Source: Phocaeicola sp. (GTDB lineage Bacteria; Bacteroidota; Bacteroidia; Bacteroidales; Bacteroidaceae). Taken from it: a stretch of DNA of 61,943 bases. The position numbers and the translations under genes were made by a program. Shown here one piece after another: positions 1-8,797 of this stretch. The notes under the pieces are model-generated. The model was not told where the DNA came from and searched no databases. It saw only the letters and a list, made by a program, of their open reading frames with translations. Within the stretch, counting starts at the first letter, position 1. The number at the start of each line of letters is the position of its first letter. Location of the stretch: positions 1 to 61,943 of the forward strand of contig JARIAN010000066.1 of the NCBI GenBank assembly GCA_029257865.1, in the 5' to 3' direction.

Positions 1-134
1 CGGTCGCCGTCGAGTTCAATTCTTCCGCAAGTTTCATGCAATAAATCGTGTGTTTTGATATAATCAAAAGCAGCCTTAAAGGCAGGATGAAGTGACTCTA
101 TACGTTCACTGTTTTGTAAATTTGAAATAATCAT
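1..134 (-). CDS. YhcH/YjgK/YiaL (NanQ) family protein, N-terminal part only
   Basis: The gene starts at the ATG complementary to 132-134 and runs off the left edge of the window, so only about 44 residues are visible. They begin MIISNLQNSERIESLHPAF and continue with an AFDYIKTHDL-like stretch typical of the YhcH/DUF386 cupin-fold family. Members of this family act as N-acetylneuraminate anomerases or related sugar-handling proteins in sialic acid clusters. It lies 21 bases after the stop of the sialic acid transporter on the same strand, so it is probably the fourth gene of that operon. The assignment uses the short N-terminus and the context; the metal-binding residues are outside the window. 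Confidence 0.7.
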   Translation of the reverse strand, partial: MIISNLQNSERIESLHPAFKAAFDYIKTHDLLHETCGRIELDGD

Positions 135-155
135 ATTGTATACTTATTAATAATA

Positions 156-1397
156 TTAATTGATATTGTCGGCTTTAGGTCTCAGGAAGTAAAGTTGTGC
201 AAACAAGGCCACCGCTACAATGACAGCCAGCAAGGCAAATCCCAAGCCAAGATTACCTCCGTCACTCCATTCTCCCAACAAACGGGTGATGAAAGCTCCA
301 GCAAACACACCTATCATATTCATCACACCATAGGCAGTGGCTCTCTGCTTGGCCGATACAAACTGGCACAGGATAGGCATATTATTGGCATCAAACATTC
401 CGTAACCTATACCGAACAGCAGTCCTGCCCCCACAATCATCACGATATTATTTCCCAAGCCTAATAAAAGCAGCGAAGGGATGGTCAATCCAAGACCAAT
501 AGCACCAGTATAAACTCGTCCTCGCAAATTTTTCTGTACCCAATAGTCGGATAAGGTCCCTCCTACAAGCACACCTACAAAAGATGAAATGGCAATTGTA
601 ATGGTAGAGATTGGTCCAGCTTGCGACATTGGCATATCTAGATTTTCCGCAAACAAAGTAGGAAGCCAGTTCTTTGTGGCCCATCCAGGAAGACTAGGAG
701 CTGCAAAATAAAGCAGGATGACCCAGAAAGAAAAATTAGTGATCAGCGATTTCAAGCTCGCACCCACTGTTTCCTTATTATTTGACTGAGGCTGAATTTG
801 TTCTGCCTGCACAACAACTTCTTCATTCTTCTTTTCCTTTAAGAAAATAGCCAGCATAGCGGCATAGGAAATACCAAGAATACCGAACCAATGAAAAGCT
901 GTATTCCAAGAATAAGCAGCAGCCACTGTAGCACCAAACCCTCCAATTGCCGACCCGGTGTAAAGACCAGTCATGTGAATACCGATAGCCAACGAACGTG
1001 ATTTTCCGGTGTGATAGTCAGCTATGAGAGACAGACCTGCAGGTATATAAAGCGCTTCGCTCACCCCCATCAATGCACGCAACCAAAATATTTGGTCGAA
1101 AGTCTCGGCAACGCCCATGAGGTAAGTAACCGACGACCATACCAACAAGCTACCCACAATCAGCCATTTTCGGTTCAAACGGTCAGCTATAATTCCTGAA
1201 ACAGGACTCATCAGACCGTAAATCCATAAAAAGACAGCCATCAAGTAACCAAAGTTCGCAGCCGACTGCAGTTCCGTAATATCTACCTGCATTGCTTCTT
1301 TCATTGTACTGAGCATTTGCCGGTCCATATAGTTAAGCAATGCCACGCCCCATAAAAGCGCAACAACAATCCAAGGATATATTTTTGAGTTTTTCAT
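156..1397 (-). CDS. nanT: MFS sialic acid transporter (NanT type)
   Basis: A 413-residue inner-membrane protein with about 12 hydrophobic segments. The MFS signature loop between helices 2 and 3 (SGIIADRLNRK, residues 67-77) and the NYMDRQ motif in helix 1 (residues 22-27) place it in the anion:cation symporter-like group of the major facilitator superfamily. A charged, Gln-rich loop near residues 190-210 separates the two six-helix halves. It sits between the epimerase and the YhcH gene of the sialic acid operon, which matches the nanLET arrangement known in Bacteroides fragilis. That context makes N-acetylneuraminate the most likely substrate, imported with protons. Substrate specificity itself cannot be read from the sequence. 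Confidence 0.85.
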   Translation of the reverse strand: MKNSKIYPWIVVALLWGVALLNYMDRQMLSTMKEAMQVDITELQSAANFGYLMAVFLWIYGLMSPVSGIIADRLNRKWLIVGSLLVWSSVTYLMGVAETFDQIFWLRALMGVSEALYIPAGLSLIADYHTGKSRSLAIGIHMTGLYTGSAIGGFGATVAAAYSWNTAFHWFGILGISYAAMLAIFLKEKKNEEVVVQAEQIQPQSNNKETVGASLKSLITNFSFWVILLYFAAPSLPGWATKNWLPTLFAENLDMPMSQAGPISTITIAISSFVGVLVGGTLSDYWVQKNLRGRVYTGAIGLGLTIPSLLLLGLGNNIVMIVGAGLLFGIGYGMFDANNMPILCQFVSAKQRATAYGVMNMIGVFAGAFITRLLGEWSDGGNLGLGFALLAVIVAVALFAQLYFLRPKADNIN

Positions 1398-1434
1398 AAA
1401 TTTAAATGTGTTAGACTAAAGGCACTTGCCGGAA

Positions 1435-2616
1435 TCAAATTCCGGCAAGCATTTCTTCACATAAGGCATAACCTTTTATCATCATTCTCGGTATGTGGAA
1501 AGGACCTTTAAAGAGATTTCCTTTTGCCGGTTGAGCTACACTACCATCACGGTGCAAATAGCCGTACCATTCTCCACATTCATGGTCAGGGAAATGAGCA
1601 TACGTCCAGTCACTAATCATCTTATGACGTTTCAAGTATTTTTCATCCCCTGTCAATTTATAAGCATACAGGTTAGCGATGATTGCTTCTGTCTGTGGCC
1701 ACCAGAACTTCATATCCTGAGAATAGTCTTGAGGAGGCAAGTTTTTGCAGTCCTTAAAGTTGATGATTCCACCAAACTCCTTATCCCATCCCCATTCCCA
1801 AGACCAGTCGAGTATAGTCAAGGCCATGTCGATAAGTTTCTGATCCATGCCTCTGTCTTTAGCCACATCAAACAAGAACCAGGAGGTTTCGATGCAGTGT
1901 CCTGGATTAATCGTACGCCCATTGATGGTATCAATAAATTCACCTTTCGGTCCTACCATTTCCAACAACGCCTTGAATTCATCGTGCATGAAATAGTTTT
2001 TCAAGGCAAACAAGGATTCATCAATCTGCTGATCGAGTTCCGGGTCGCTGATTACTTTCTTGACACAAGTGGCAACATTAATCATAATCATGGTGATAGA
2101 ATGTCCCTGTGCTTGCAAAGTCGGCAAATATTTAGGTTCAAGCACTCCAGTACTCAAGAAACGACGCATGTCTTTAAAAAGCTTTAGCGCTTTCTCGGCA
2201 TAAGTCTTGTCACCGGTAGCCAACGCATATTCGGCCATTGCAATCGCTGCAAAACTTTCGCTGAACACATATCTTCTTTTACGGAGCGGAGTTCCGTCTT
2301 CTGTCACTTCAAAATACATTCTTCCATCCTTGTCAAAACAATGTTCTTCAATGAAAAGGAGGGTAGATTTTGCTGCATCCAGCCATTCCTGCTTCTTTGC
2401 TACATGATTATAAGCAAAGCAACATACAAAGGCAAAACGTCCCTGAAACCATACCGATTTAGTCGTATCTATCAGATTTCCCTCACGGTCTACACAAGTA
2501 TACACCCCCCCGTGTTTCTGATCGAGACCATGCTTCAACCAGAAAGGGAGAATGTTGTTTTCAAGGTCCGTTTTATATGAATCAGCCCAGTAATTCAAAT
2601 AAATACGTTTATCCAT
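1435..2616 (-). CDS. nanE: AGE-family N-acylglucosamine 2-epimerase (ManNAc to GlcNAc)
   Basis: A 393-residue cytoplasmic enzyme of the renin-binding-protein/AGE (alpha6/alpha6 barrel) family. The two histidines that carry out epimerisation in this family are visible: H240 in PGHCIETSW and H374 in KGPFHIPRMM. The KFWWPQTEAI motif of the active-site wall is also present. In Bacteroides fragilis the corresponding protein replaces the unrelated NanE epimerase of enteric bacteria and converts ManNAc released by the lyase into GlcNAc. The gene follows the lyase by 8 bases and precedes the transporter, consistent with translation from one transcript. The function is inferred from family and context; other AGE enzymes act on mannose or cellobiose. 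Confidence 0.87.
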   Translation of the reverse strand: MDKRIYLNYWADSYKTDLENNILPFWLKHGLDQKHGGVYTCVDREGNLIDTTKSVWFQGRFAFVCCFAYNHVAKKQEWLDAAKSTLLFIEEHCFDKDGRMYFEVTEDGTPLRKRRYVFSESFAAIAMAEYALATGDKTYAEKALKLFKDMRRFLSTGVLEPKYLPTLQAQGHSITMIMINVATCVKKVISDPELDQQIDESLFALKNYFMHDEFKALLEMVGPKGEFIDTINGRTINPGHCIETSWFLFDVAKDRGMDQKLIDMALTILDWSWEWGWDKEFGGIINFKDCKNLPPQDYSQDMKFWWPQTEAIIANLYAYKLTGDEKYLKRHKMISDWTYAHFPDHECGEWYGYLHRDGSVAQPAKGNLFKGPFHIPRMMIKGYALCEEMLAGI

Positions 2617-2624
2617 TTTCTCTA

Positions 2625-3542
2625 TTAAAATTTATTACAACGTTCAAAGAAGTGAATGTTCTCCAATTCGGCCTTCATATTAGCTTCTTCTTCGTCTGTC
2701 ATGTTCTGGAACGGAGTGCGGTTCTTACCCAAGTCAAGGCCAATCAGTTTCATGATACGCTTTCCACCTACAATGTTACCTCTGTAATGGCAGATTACAT
2801 TGATTACTTCCTGAGAGAAGTTCTGCAGTTCTCTAGCCTTTTCAATGTCGCCGGCTTTCCATGCTTCGATGATACCCACCAAGTTGTTTCCGTTATAGTT
2901 AGTAGTACCTCCAATACCGCCTTGCGCACCCCCCATTGCCAATGAAGGAAGGATTGTTTCATCTTGTCCGTGAAGCATATCGAACTTGCCGTTCTTATAC
3001 AGACGGCACTGATTGTATTCATAAATACTTTCATAAGTATACTTGATACCTGCAAAGTTAGGAATACGTCCGTCTACGGCTTCCAGCAAAGCAGTCATAG
3101 GTAAAAATGCACCATTGAAAGCAGGGATATGATAATAATAGAAAGGAAGTTTAGGAGCACCGGCTGCAATTTCTTCGCAATATTTCACCAATTCTTCAAT
3201 ACGACCTACTTTTGGGAAAGGAGGAGCCATTGCACCAATTCCCCAAGCTCCTATTTTCTGAGCATGTTCTGCAAGCATCTTGCTAGACTTCACACAACAG
3301 CTACCCACGTGTACAATAACCTTAAAGCCTTCTGGTGCCACTTCCACCCAACGTTCCGCCAGTTTCATACGTTCTTCTTCTGTCAGCATGTACCCTTCTC
3401 CAGAAGAACCGTTAATAAACACACCTTTCAAACCATTCTTAGCCAACATCTTGGCATAAGCCTCAATTGGTTCATAGTTTACTTCTCCGTTTTCATAAAA
3501 CGGAGTAAATGGAGCATCAATAAGTCCAATAATCTTTTCCAT
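2625..3542 (-). CDS. nanL: N-acetylneuraminate lyase
   Basis: A 305-residue TIM-barrel enzyme of the DHDPS/NAL family. Sialic acid is cleaved to ManNAc and pyruvate through a Schiff base. The carboxylate-binding loop GSSGEG (residues 45-50), the catalytic tyrosine in FYYYHIP (residues 134-140) and the Schiff-base lysine K167 in FAGIKYTYES are all visible. The GSSGE form of the loop and the KYT context fit sialic acid lyases better than DapA. It is the first gene of the operon, divergent from the ROK regulator, with a Bacteroides-type promoter just upstream. The family includes other aldolases, but the epimerase and transporter next door make sialic acid the best reading. Confidence 0.9.
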   Translation of the reverse strand: MEKIIGLIDAPFTPFYENGEVNYEPIEAYAKMLAKNGLKGVFINGSSGEGYMLTEEERMKLAERWVEVAPEGFKVIVHVGSCCVKSSKMLAEHAQKIGAWGIGAMAPPFPKVGRIEELVKYCEEIAAGAPKLPFYYYHIPAFNGAFLPMTALLEAVDGRIPNFAGIKYTYESIYEYNQCRLYKNGKFDMLHGQDETILPSLAMGGAQGGIGGTTNYNGNNLVGIIEAWKAGDIEKARELQNFSQEVINVICHYRGNIVGGKRIMKLIGLDLGKNRTPFQNMTDEEEANMKAELENIHFFERCNKF

Positions 3543-3573
3543 AATATCTTTATTAAAAAATAACTTCTTTCTG

Positions 3574-3581
3574 CAAAAATA
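3574..3581 (-). promoter_or_regulatory. Promoter -7 element of the sialic acid operon
   Basis: On the minus strand this reads TATTTTTG, an exact fit to the Bacteroides -7 consensus TAnnTTTG. It lies 32 bases ahead of the lyase start. The first of two candidate operator repeats directly abuts its upstream edge. Confidence 0.6.
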
Positions 3582-3627
3582 GATATTTTATTAATATCAA
3601 GCAATAGCAAAAGATATTTTATTAATA
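3581..3627. promoter_or_regulatory. Direct repeat pair, candidate ROK operator
   Basis: The 16-mer AGATATTTTATTAATA occurs at 3581-3596 and again, identical, at 3612-3627. The 31-bp offset is about three helical turns, so both copies face the same side of the DNA. The second copy runs into the palindrome TTATTAATAA (3619-3628). That same palindrome recurs at 144-153, at the end of nanT. The pair abuts the operon promoter, where a repressor would be expected to bind. Binding by the neighbouring ROK protein is inference. Confidence 0.5.
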
Positions 3628-3760
3628 ATTTTATTTATTCATACCGGCATACCCTACTAGATTAATTATCTATACTATCTTACAGAACAACCTATCTGTT
3701 ATTTAACTATTATTAAACAGTTTATATACTTCTTCTAACCAAGCTATACAGTAAGTTTTG

Positions 3761-3768
3761 TAAATTTG
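3761..3768 (+). promoter_or_regulatory. Promoter -7 element of the ROK regulator
   Basis: TAAATTTG matches TAnnTTTG and lies 20 bases before the start codon of the ROK gene. Confidence 0.6.
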
Positions 3769-3788
3769 TAATAAAAAAATAATACATA

Positions 3789-4994
3789 ATGAAACTAAAG
3801 CTCCTCAATGAAATTGAAAAAGGAGGGAAAAGTGCTCTTACAAAAAAGAAAATCATCCATTATTTCATGTACACTTATTCCTCTACTATCCCAGATTTGG
3901 CACGAGAAATTAATCTGAGTATACCTACCATCACTAAATTCATTAGTGAGATGTGTGACGAGGGATACATCACCAGCCACGGTAAACTAGAAACAAGCGA
4001 AGGAAGACCACCTACACTTTACGGTCTAAATCCTGATGCAGGATATTTTATAGGGGTAGATATCAAGCAGACTTGCCTCGTCATGGGTGTCATGAACTTC
4101 ACCGGAGAATTGATGGAGCAGCCTGCTACTGTTGCTTGCGCATTGAGTAATTCTCAAGAAAGTATAGATATACTTTGCGACCATATAAGAACATTCATCA
4201 AGCAGACCTGCCCTGACGAAAGCAAGATAATGAACATTAGCGTAAACATAGCCGGACGTGTAAATCCTGAATCGGGATACAGTTTCACGTTATTTAATTT
4301 CAGCGAGATGCCTCTAGCTGAAATCCTCTCAGAGAAACTGGGCATGTCTGTCAGTATTGACAATGACACCCGCGCCATGACCTACGGAGAAATGACCAAA
4401 GGTATAGTGAAAGGCGAAAAGAACATCATCTTCATCAATCTGGGATGGGGACTCGGTTCGGGTATCATCATAGACGGAAAAATATATACCGGCAAATCGG
4501 GATTTTCAGGAGAGTTCGGACACTTCAACGTGTTTGACAACGAAATACTCTGCCACTGTGGGAAAAAAGGATGTTTGGAAACCGAGGTATCGGGAGCCGC
4601 TTTCTACCGGATGCTGATACAATGTGTAAAAGAAGGGAAACAAACCATCCTTTCCGACCAAATCCTCAAGGATGAGAAGTCGGTAACTTTAAGAGATATT
4701 ATAAGGGCTACCAATAAGGAAGACCTTCTATGCATAGAGATTCTGGAAGAGATTGCCCAAAAGTTGGGACGCTACTTGGCCGGACTCATCAACTTGCTGA
4801 ACCCGGAGTTGATTATCATAGGCGGAACGTTGGCACAAACTGGAGACTATCTGTTGCAGCCAATAAAAGGCTCCGTAAGAAAATATTCACTCAACATGGT
4901 AAGCAAAGACTCTACCATCGTTTTATCTAAACTACAAGAACACGCCGGAGTGATAGGCGCATGCATGTTGGCACGCCATCATATTTTTGAATAA
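3789..4994 (+). CDS. ROK family transcriptional regulator of sialic acid genes
   Basis: A 401-residue protein with an N-terminal winged helix-turn-helix (about residues 20-65, IPDLAREINLSIPTITKFI) joined to a ROK sugar-binding/kinase-fold domain. The ROK zinc motif CHCGKKGCLE is present, as is the glycine-rich GWGLGSG segment. This architecture is that of Mlc/NagC/XylR-type repressors, not of catalytic ROK glucokinases, which lack the DNA-binding domain. It is transcribed away from the nanL operon with a shared 246-bp intergenic region carrying a direct repeat. The likely role is repression of the nan genes, relieved by an amino sugar such as ManNAc or GlcNAc-6-P. The ligand and target are inferred from position. 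Confidence 0.85.
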   Translation: MKLKLLNEIEKGGKSALTKKKIIHYFMYTYSSTIPDLAREINLSIPTITKFISEMCDEGYITSHGKLETSEGRPPTLYGLNPDAGYFIGVDIKQTCLVMGVMNFTGELMEQPATVACALSNSQESIDILCDHIRTFIKQTCPDESKIMNISVNIAGRVNPESGYSFTLFNFSEMPLAEILSEKLGMSVSIDNDTRAMTYGEMTKGIVKGEKNIIFINLGWGLGSGIIIDGKIYTGKSGFSGEFGHFNVFDNEILCHCGKKGCLETEVSGAAFYRMLIQCVKEGKQTILSDQILKDEKSVTLRDIIRATNKEDLLCIEILEEIAQKLGRYLAGLINLLNPELIIIGGTLAQTGDYLLQPIKGSVRKYSLNMVSKDSTIVLSKLQEHAGVIGACMLARHHIFE

Positions 4995-5026
4995 CCCCCG
5001 TATTATATCACCTTACATCCCCCCAT

Positions 5027-5066
5027 AAAAAATCCATCACCGACTGAACCGATGATGGATTTTTTT
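5027..5066. terminator. Bidirectional terminator
   Basis: The arms AAAAAATCCATCA (5027-5039) and TGATGGATTTTTT (5054-5066) are fully complementary, with an A run on one side and a T run on the other. It serves both the ROK gene (plus) and the carboxylase operon (minus), which converge here. Confidence 0.85.
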
Positions 5067-5087
5067 ATTATCTATAAAAGTCTGTCA

Positions 5088-6626
5088 TTACAGAGGCATA
5101 TTACCATGTTTCTTAGGCGGATGTGAAACACTCTTATTTTGAGTCATCTCCAATGCCTGAATAAGTTTATATCGAGTATTCTTAGGAAGAATAATCTCAT
5201 CAATATAACCTTGCTCAGCAGCACGATAAGGATTAGAGAACTTTTCCTTATACTCCTCTACAGCCTGCGCTTTCTCTTCAAGAGTCGACTTACGATACAA
5301 GATGTTTACAGCACCTTCGGCACCCATCACAGCAATCTCGGCAGTAGGATAAGAGAAGTTCACATCAGAACCAATAGGCTTACTGTTCATCACGATATAA
5401 GCACCACCATACGCCTTACGGGTAATCACTGTAATCTTAGGCACAGTAGCTTCGGCATACGCATATACAATCTTCGCACCATGACGGATAATACCATTGT
5501 GCTCCTGATCGCATCCCGGCAAGAATCCCGGAACATCTACAAAAGTAACAATAGGAATATTGAAGCAGTCGCAGAAACGGATAAAACGAGATGCTTTATC
5601 TGATGCATCAATATCGAGTACTCCTGCCAAGTAAGCCGGCTGATTGGCCACGATACCTACCGGACGACCACCCAGACGGGCGAAACCTACCACCATATTC
5701 TTGGCAAAATGAGGCATCACTTCAAAGAAATAATGTTCGTCGACTACCGGCTCAATGATATTCTTCATATCATACGGCATATTAGGGTCGTCAGGAATCA
5801 CATTCATCAACGACTCTTCCACACGACGAATATCGTCTGAAGTAGACTGCATCGGAGCATCTTCCATATTGTTTAAAGGCAAGAAACTAAGCAACTCACG
5901 AATACTCATCAAAGTTTCCTCTTCTGTTTCACAAAGGAAATGAGTCACCCCACTCTTACTACTGTGTGTATAAGCACCTCCCAGTTCCTCCTTGTCTACT
6001 TCTTCATGAGTCACGGTCTTCACCACATCAGGACCAGTGATAAACATGTGGCTCTTTTCCTTCACCATAAAGATAAAGTCTGTCAAAGCAGGAGAATAGC
6101 AAGCACCTCCGGCACAAGGTCCCAAGATAGCTGAGATTTGAGGAATAACACCCGAAGCAATCGTATTCTGGTAGAAGATGGAAGCATATCCAGAGATACT
6201 GCCCACACCTTCTTGGATACGCGCACCTCCCGAGTCATTCAAGGCAATGACAGGAGCCCCGTTCTTCAGAGCCAGTTCCTGCACTTTCACCACCTTCTTT
6301 GCACCGGTAGCACTCAACGTACCACCATATACAGTAAAGTCGTAAGCATATACATATACCAGACGGCCGTCAATCTTACCATATCCACACACGATACCAT
6401 CACCTGGAATATGATTTTTTTCCATACCGAAATCGGTGCAGTTATGCATCACCAACTTGTCGATTTCATTAAACGTACCCTTGTCGAGCAACATATCGAT
6501 ACGCTCACGGGCAGTCATGTGACCATTGGCATGCTGTCTTTCCACACGCTCAACACCGCCACCTTGAGAAGCCAGTTTGTCCAGCTCCTCAAACTTCTTA
6601 TATTGTTCAGCTGTTGTCATATTCAA
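5088..6626 (-). CDS. Acyl-CoA carboxylase carboxyltransferase (beta) subunit, PccB/MmdA family
   Basis: A 512-residue carboxyltransferase of the crotonase fold with tandem N- and C-domains. The acyl-CoA oxyanion segments GGARIQEGV and GPCAGGACYSP and the C-domain FVDVPGFLPG and RKAYGGAY motifs are visible. It transfers carboxyl between biotin and an acyl-CoA, most likely propionyl-CoA/methylmalonyl-CoA, in the propionate branch of Bacteroides fermentation. The specificity position after GGAY is Ile411, as in methylmalonyl-CoA decarboxylase alpha subunits, and not the Asp of classical PccB. It is the last gene of a three-gene operon and its start overlaps the carrier-protein stop by four bases. 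A two-residue-shorter start (second Met) is equally possible. Confidence 0.88.
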   Translation of the reverse strand: MNMTTAEQYKKFEELDKLASQGGGVERVERQHANGHMTARERIDMLLDKGTFNEIDKLVMHNCTDFGMEKNHIPGDGIVCGYGKIDGRLVYVYAYDFTVYGGTLSATGAKKVVKVQELALKNGAPVIALNDSGGARIQEGVGSISGYASIFYQNTIASGVIPQISAILGPCAGGACYSPALTDFIFMVKEKSHMFITGPDVVKTVTHEEVDKEELGGAYTHSSKSGVTHFLCETEEETLMSIRELLSFLPLNNMEDAPMQSTSDDIRRVEESLMNVIPDDPNMPYDMKNIIEPVVDEHYFFEVMPHFAKNMVVGFARLGGRPVGIVANQPAYLAGVLDIDASDKASRFIRFCDCFNIPIVTFVDVPGFLPGCDQEHNGIIRHGAKIVYAYAEATVPKITVITRKAYGGAYIVMNSKPIGSDVNFSYPTAEIAVMGAEGAVNILYRKSTLEEKAQAVEEYKEKFSNPYRAAEQGYIDEIILPKNTRYKLIQALEMTQNKSVSHPPKKHGNMPL

Positions 6627-7138
6627 TCTTCTTTTACAATATCCAGCGTCATGATAACCTGATTACTGTTTACCGAGTCTCCCTCGCCAACCAGAATATC
6701 CTTTACCACGCACTCACTGTTCACTTTATAGTTACTCTGCATCTTCATGGCTTCAATCACCACTACAATATCTCCTGCTTTTAGTTGATCGCCCACCTTA
6801 ACAGGAATCTTCACCACCTTGCCAGGCATTGGCGAAACAATCTTGTCTTGTTGTTTCTCCTCATTATTCTTGCGCATACGCAAATACTTAGCCTGAGAGT
6901 CGATAATGTCAACATTGTACGACTGATAGTGAGCATTTACCGTATAGCTCTTTCCACCTTCTTTCCGAATCATTTCCGCATTATACGACTTTCCATCGTG
7001 CAAGATGGAGCAGCTTCCGTTTTCAGCCATTACGATATCCACATCATAAGGCACTCCATCAATAGTAAGCTGCACCTTGTTTCCTTCCTTGCTCACCAGG
7101 GAAACGTCGGCTATTCTGTCACCAATATGTATTTCCAT
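6623..7138 (-). CDS. Biotin carboxyl carrier protein
   Basis: A 171-residue protein. The C-terminal biotinyl domain (about residues 98-170) contains the EAMKM motif with biotin-accepting lysine K132, preceded by the PMPGKV strand typical of acyl-CoA carboxylase and decarboxylase carriers. The first 90 residues form a separate beta-rich region followed by a charged linker (NNEEKQQDK). It shuttles carboxybiotin between the biotin carboxylase encoded upstream and the carboxyltransferase encoded downstream. Its stop overlaps the next start (ATGA), indicating translational coupling. This is a stand-alone carrier; it is distinct from the AccB of fatty-acid synthesis, which would be encoded elsewhere. 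Confidence 0.9.
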   Translation of the reverse strand: MEIHIGDRIADVSLVSKEGNKVQLTIDGVPYDVDIVMAENGSCSILHDGKSYNAEMIRKEGGKSYTVNAHYQSYNVDIIDSQAKYLRMRKNNEEKQQDKIVSPMPGKVVKIPVKVGDQLKAGDIVVVIEAMKMQSNYKVNSECVVKDILVGEGDSVNSNQVIMTLDIVKED

Positions 7139-7171
7139 TTCAGTTCTATTTAAATTGTTGTAGAAAGACCA

Positions 7172-8683
7172 TCAAATACGCAACACACCTTTTTTCAGTC
7201 CAAACTCGCGCCAACGACTGATAGGACGGTTGTCGGATGCACCGGAATTGTTTTCTTCCAAGTTCATCAGATAGTCGATGTATGCAGCAATCATTGCGAT
7301 GTTCTCTGTTTCTTCTTCCTTCTTTCCGGCCCATTCGCGCAGCATATCCTGATGCTTAGGGATAAACAATGTATTGTAATGACCTTCCACAAAGTCAGGC
7401 ACATTCATGATATGGCGTAAATAACCGATATTGGTTTTAAGCCCGGTAATCTTGTACTCATACAACACACGGCGCATACGTTCGATAGCAAACTCACGGG
7501 TAGTAGCCCATACAATCAGTTTACCAATCATCGGGTCGTAATAGATAGGAATTTCGTAACTTTCGTACACGTAGCTATCAATACGCACACCAATGCCGTT
7601 CGGCTCCATCAGCTGGCGGATAACTCCAGGAGAAGGCATAAAGTTGTTTTCAGAATCTTCGGCGCAAATACGACACTCAATGGCATGTCCACGCTGTTTC
7701 AAATCCTCCTGCTTGATATGGAGCGGCTCGTTATTTGCCACACGAATTTGTTCTTTCACCAGGTCCACTCCTACTACTTCTTCAGTAATAGGATGTTCCA
7801 CCTGCAAACGAGTGTTCATTTCAAGGAAATAAAAATTGCGGTGCTTGTCTACCAAAAACTCAATAGTACCTGCTCCCTTGTAGTGCACAGCCTTTGCAGC
7901 AGCTACGGCAGCATCACCCATCTGCTTACGAAGTTCATCTGTCACAAAAGGTGAAGGAGTTTCTTCTACGATTTTCTGATTGCGGCGCTGAATAGAACAT
8001 TCACGTTCAAACAAATGAACTGCATTTCCATAGTTATCTCCTAAAATCTGAAACTCGATATGATGAGGTTCTTCTACAAATTTTTCCAAATATACCGTAT
8101 CGTCACCAAAAGACGACATTGATTCCGAACGGGCAGTGTTATAGGCTTCTTCCACTTCATCAACATGATGAATCAAGCGCATACCCTTACCTCCACCTCC
8201 CATTGAAGCTTTCAGCATCACCGGATAACCAATTTTGTTACAGATTTCTTTGGCTTCTTCTACACTTTGAAGAGGCTGTTCTGTGCCCGGCACTACAGGC
8301 ACACCAGCAGCAATCATCTGCTTACGAGCTGAAATCTTGTCGCCCATCGCATCCATCGTTTCCGGGTCTGGACCGATGAATATGATACCTTCTTCACGAC
8401 AACGACGTGCAAATTCGGAATTTTCCGACAAGAAACCGTAACCCGGATGAATAGCATCTACTCCATGACTCTTGGCAGCCATGATTATCTTATCTATATT
8501 CAGATAACTCTCGCGTGAAGCAGCCGGTCCTATCAGGCAAGCCTCATCAGCATATAGTACGTGGCGTGCCGTTCTGTCGGCTTCTGAAAAGACAGCTACG
8601 GTACGGATTCCCATCTCACGACAAGAACGCATTACACGAACTGCTATTTCGCCACGGTTAGCGATCAATACTTTCTGTATCAT
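7172..8683 (-). CDS. accC: Biotin carboxylase subunit (AccC type)
   Basis: A 503-residue ATP-grasp enzyme that carboxylates biotin using ATP and bicarbonate. It has the N-terminal pre-ATP-grasp domain (IANRGEIAVR, residues 7-16), the glycine-rich ATP loop MGGGGKGMR (161-169) and the catalytic EMNTRLQVEHPITE segment. It is about 50 residues longer than E. coli AccC, with a C-terminal extension that ends GLKKGVLRI. The extension is common in acyl-CoA carboxylase subunits of this phylum. It is the first gene of the operon, 33 bases before the carrier-protein start. Because it is linked to a PccB/MmdA-type subunit it probably serves propionyl-CoA carboxylation, although AccC subunits can be shared. 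Confidence 0.9.
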   Translation of the reverse strand: MIQKVLIANRGEIAVRVMRSCREMGIRTVAVFSEADRTARHVLYADEACLIGPAASRESYLNIDKIIMAAKSHGVDAIHPGYGFLSENSEFARRCREEGIIFIGPDPETMDAMGDKISARKQMIAAGVPVVPGTEQPLQSVEEAKEICNKIGYPVMLKASMGGGGKGMRLIHHVDEVEEAYNTARSESMSSFGDDTVYLEKFVEEPHHIEFQILGDNYGNAVHLFERECSIQRRNQKIVEETPSPFVTDELRKQMGDAAVAAAKAVHYKGAGTIEFLVDKHRNFYFLEMNTRLQVEHPITEEVVGVDLVKEQIRVANNEPLHIKQEDLKQRGHAIECRICAEDSENNFMPSPGVIRQLMEPNGIGVRIDSYVYESYEIPIYYDPMIGKLIVWATTREFAIERMRRVLYEYKITGLKTNIGYLRHIMNVPDFVEGHYNTLFIPKHQDMLREWAGKKEEETENIAMIAAYIDYLMNLEENNSGASDNRPISRWREFGLKKGVLRI

Positions 8684-8789
8684 GCTTTGTTTTTTAGTTA
8701 TACTCTTGTTCTATGTCTGCACGTACTCATACGGCAATTGTTACCGGTCCGGCTACTTATAAGTTCAGCACACCGAAACCGAAACTGTG

Positions 8790-8797
8790 CAAAAATA
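8790..8797 (-). promoter_or_regulatory. Promoter -7 element of the carboxylase operon
   Basis: TATTTTTG on the minus strand, matching TAnnTTTG, 107 bases ahead of the biotin carboxylase start. This predicts a leader of roughly 100 bases. Confidence 0.5.

Noticed and set aside
1495-2187. 230-codon plus-strand ORF
   Set aside because: Shadow of the epimerase gene, no promoter or ribosome binding site, no recognisable family.
3696-3720. Inverted repeat CTGTT...AACAG as the ROK operator
   Set aside because: Only the outer five bases pair well; the direct repeats at 3581-3627 are far stronger.
8684-8790. Ten-codon ORF in the biotin carboxylase leader as a leader peptide
   Set aside because: Its residues are not enriched for a relevant amino acid and no terminator/antiterminator pair follows.
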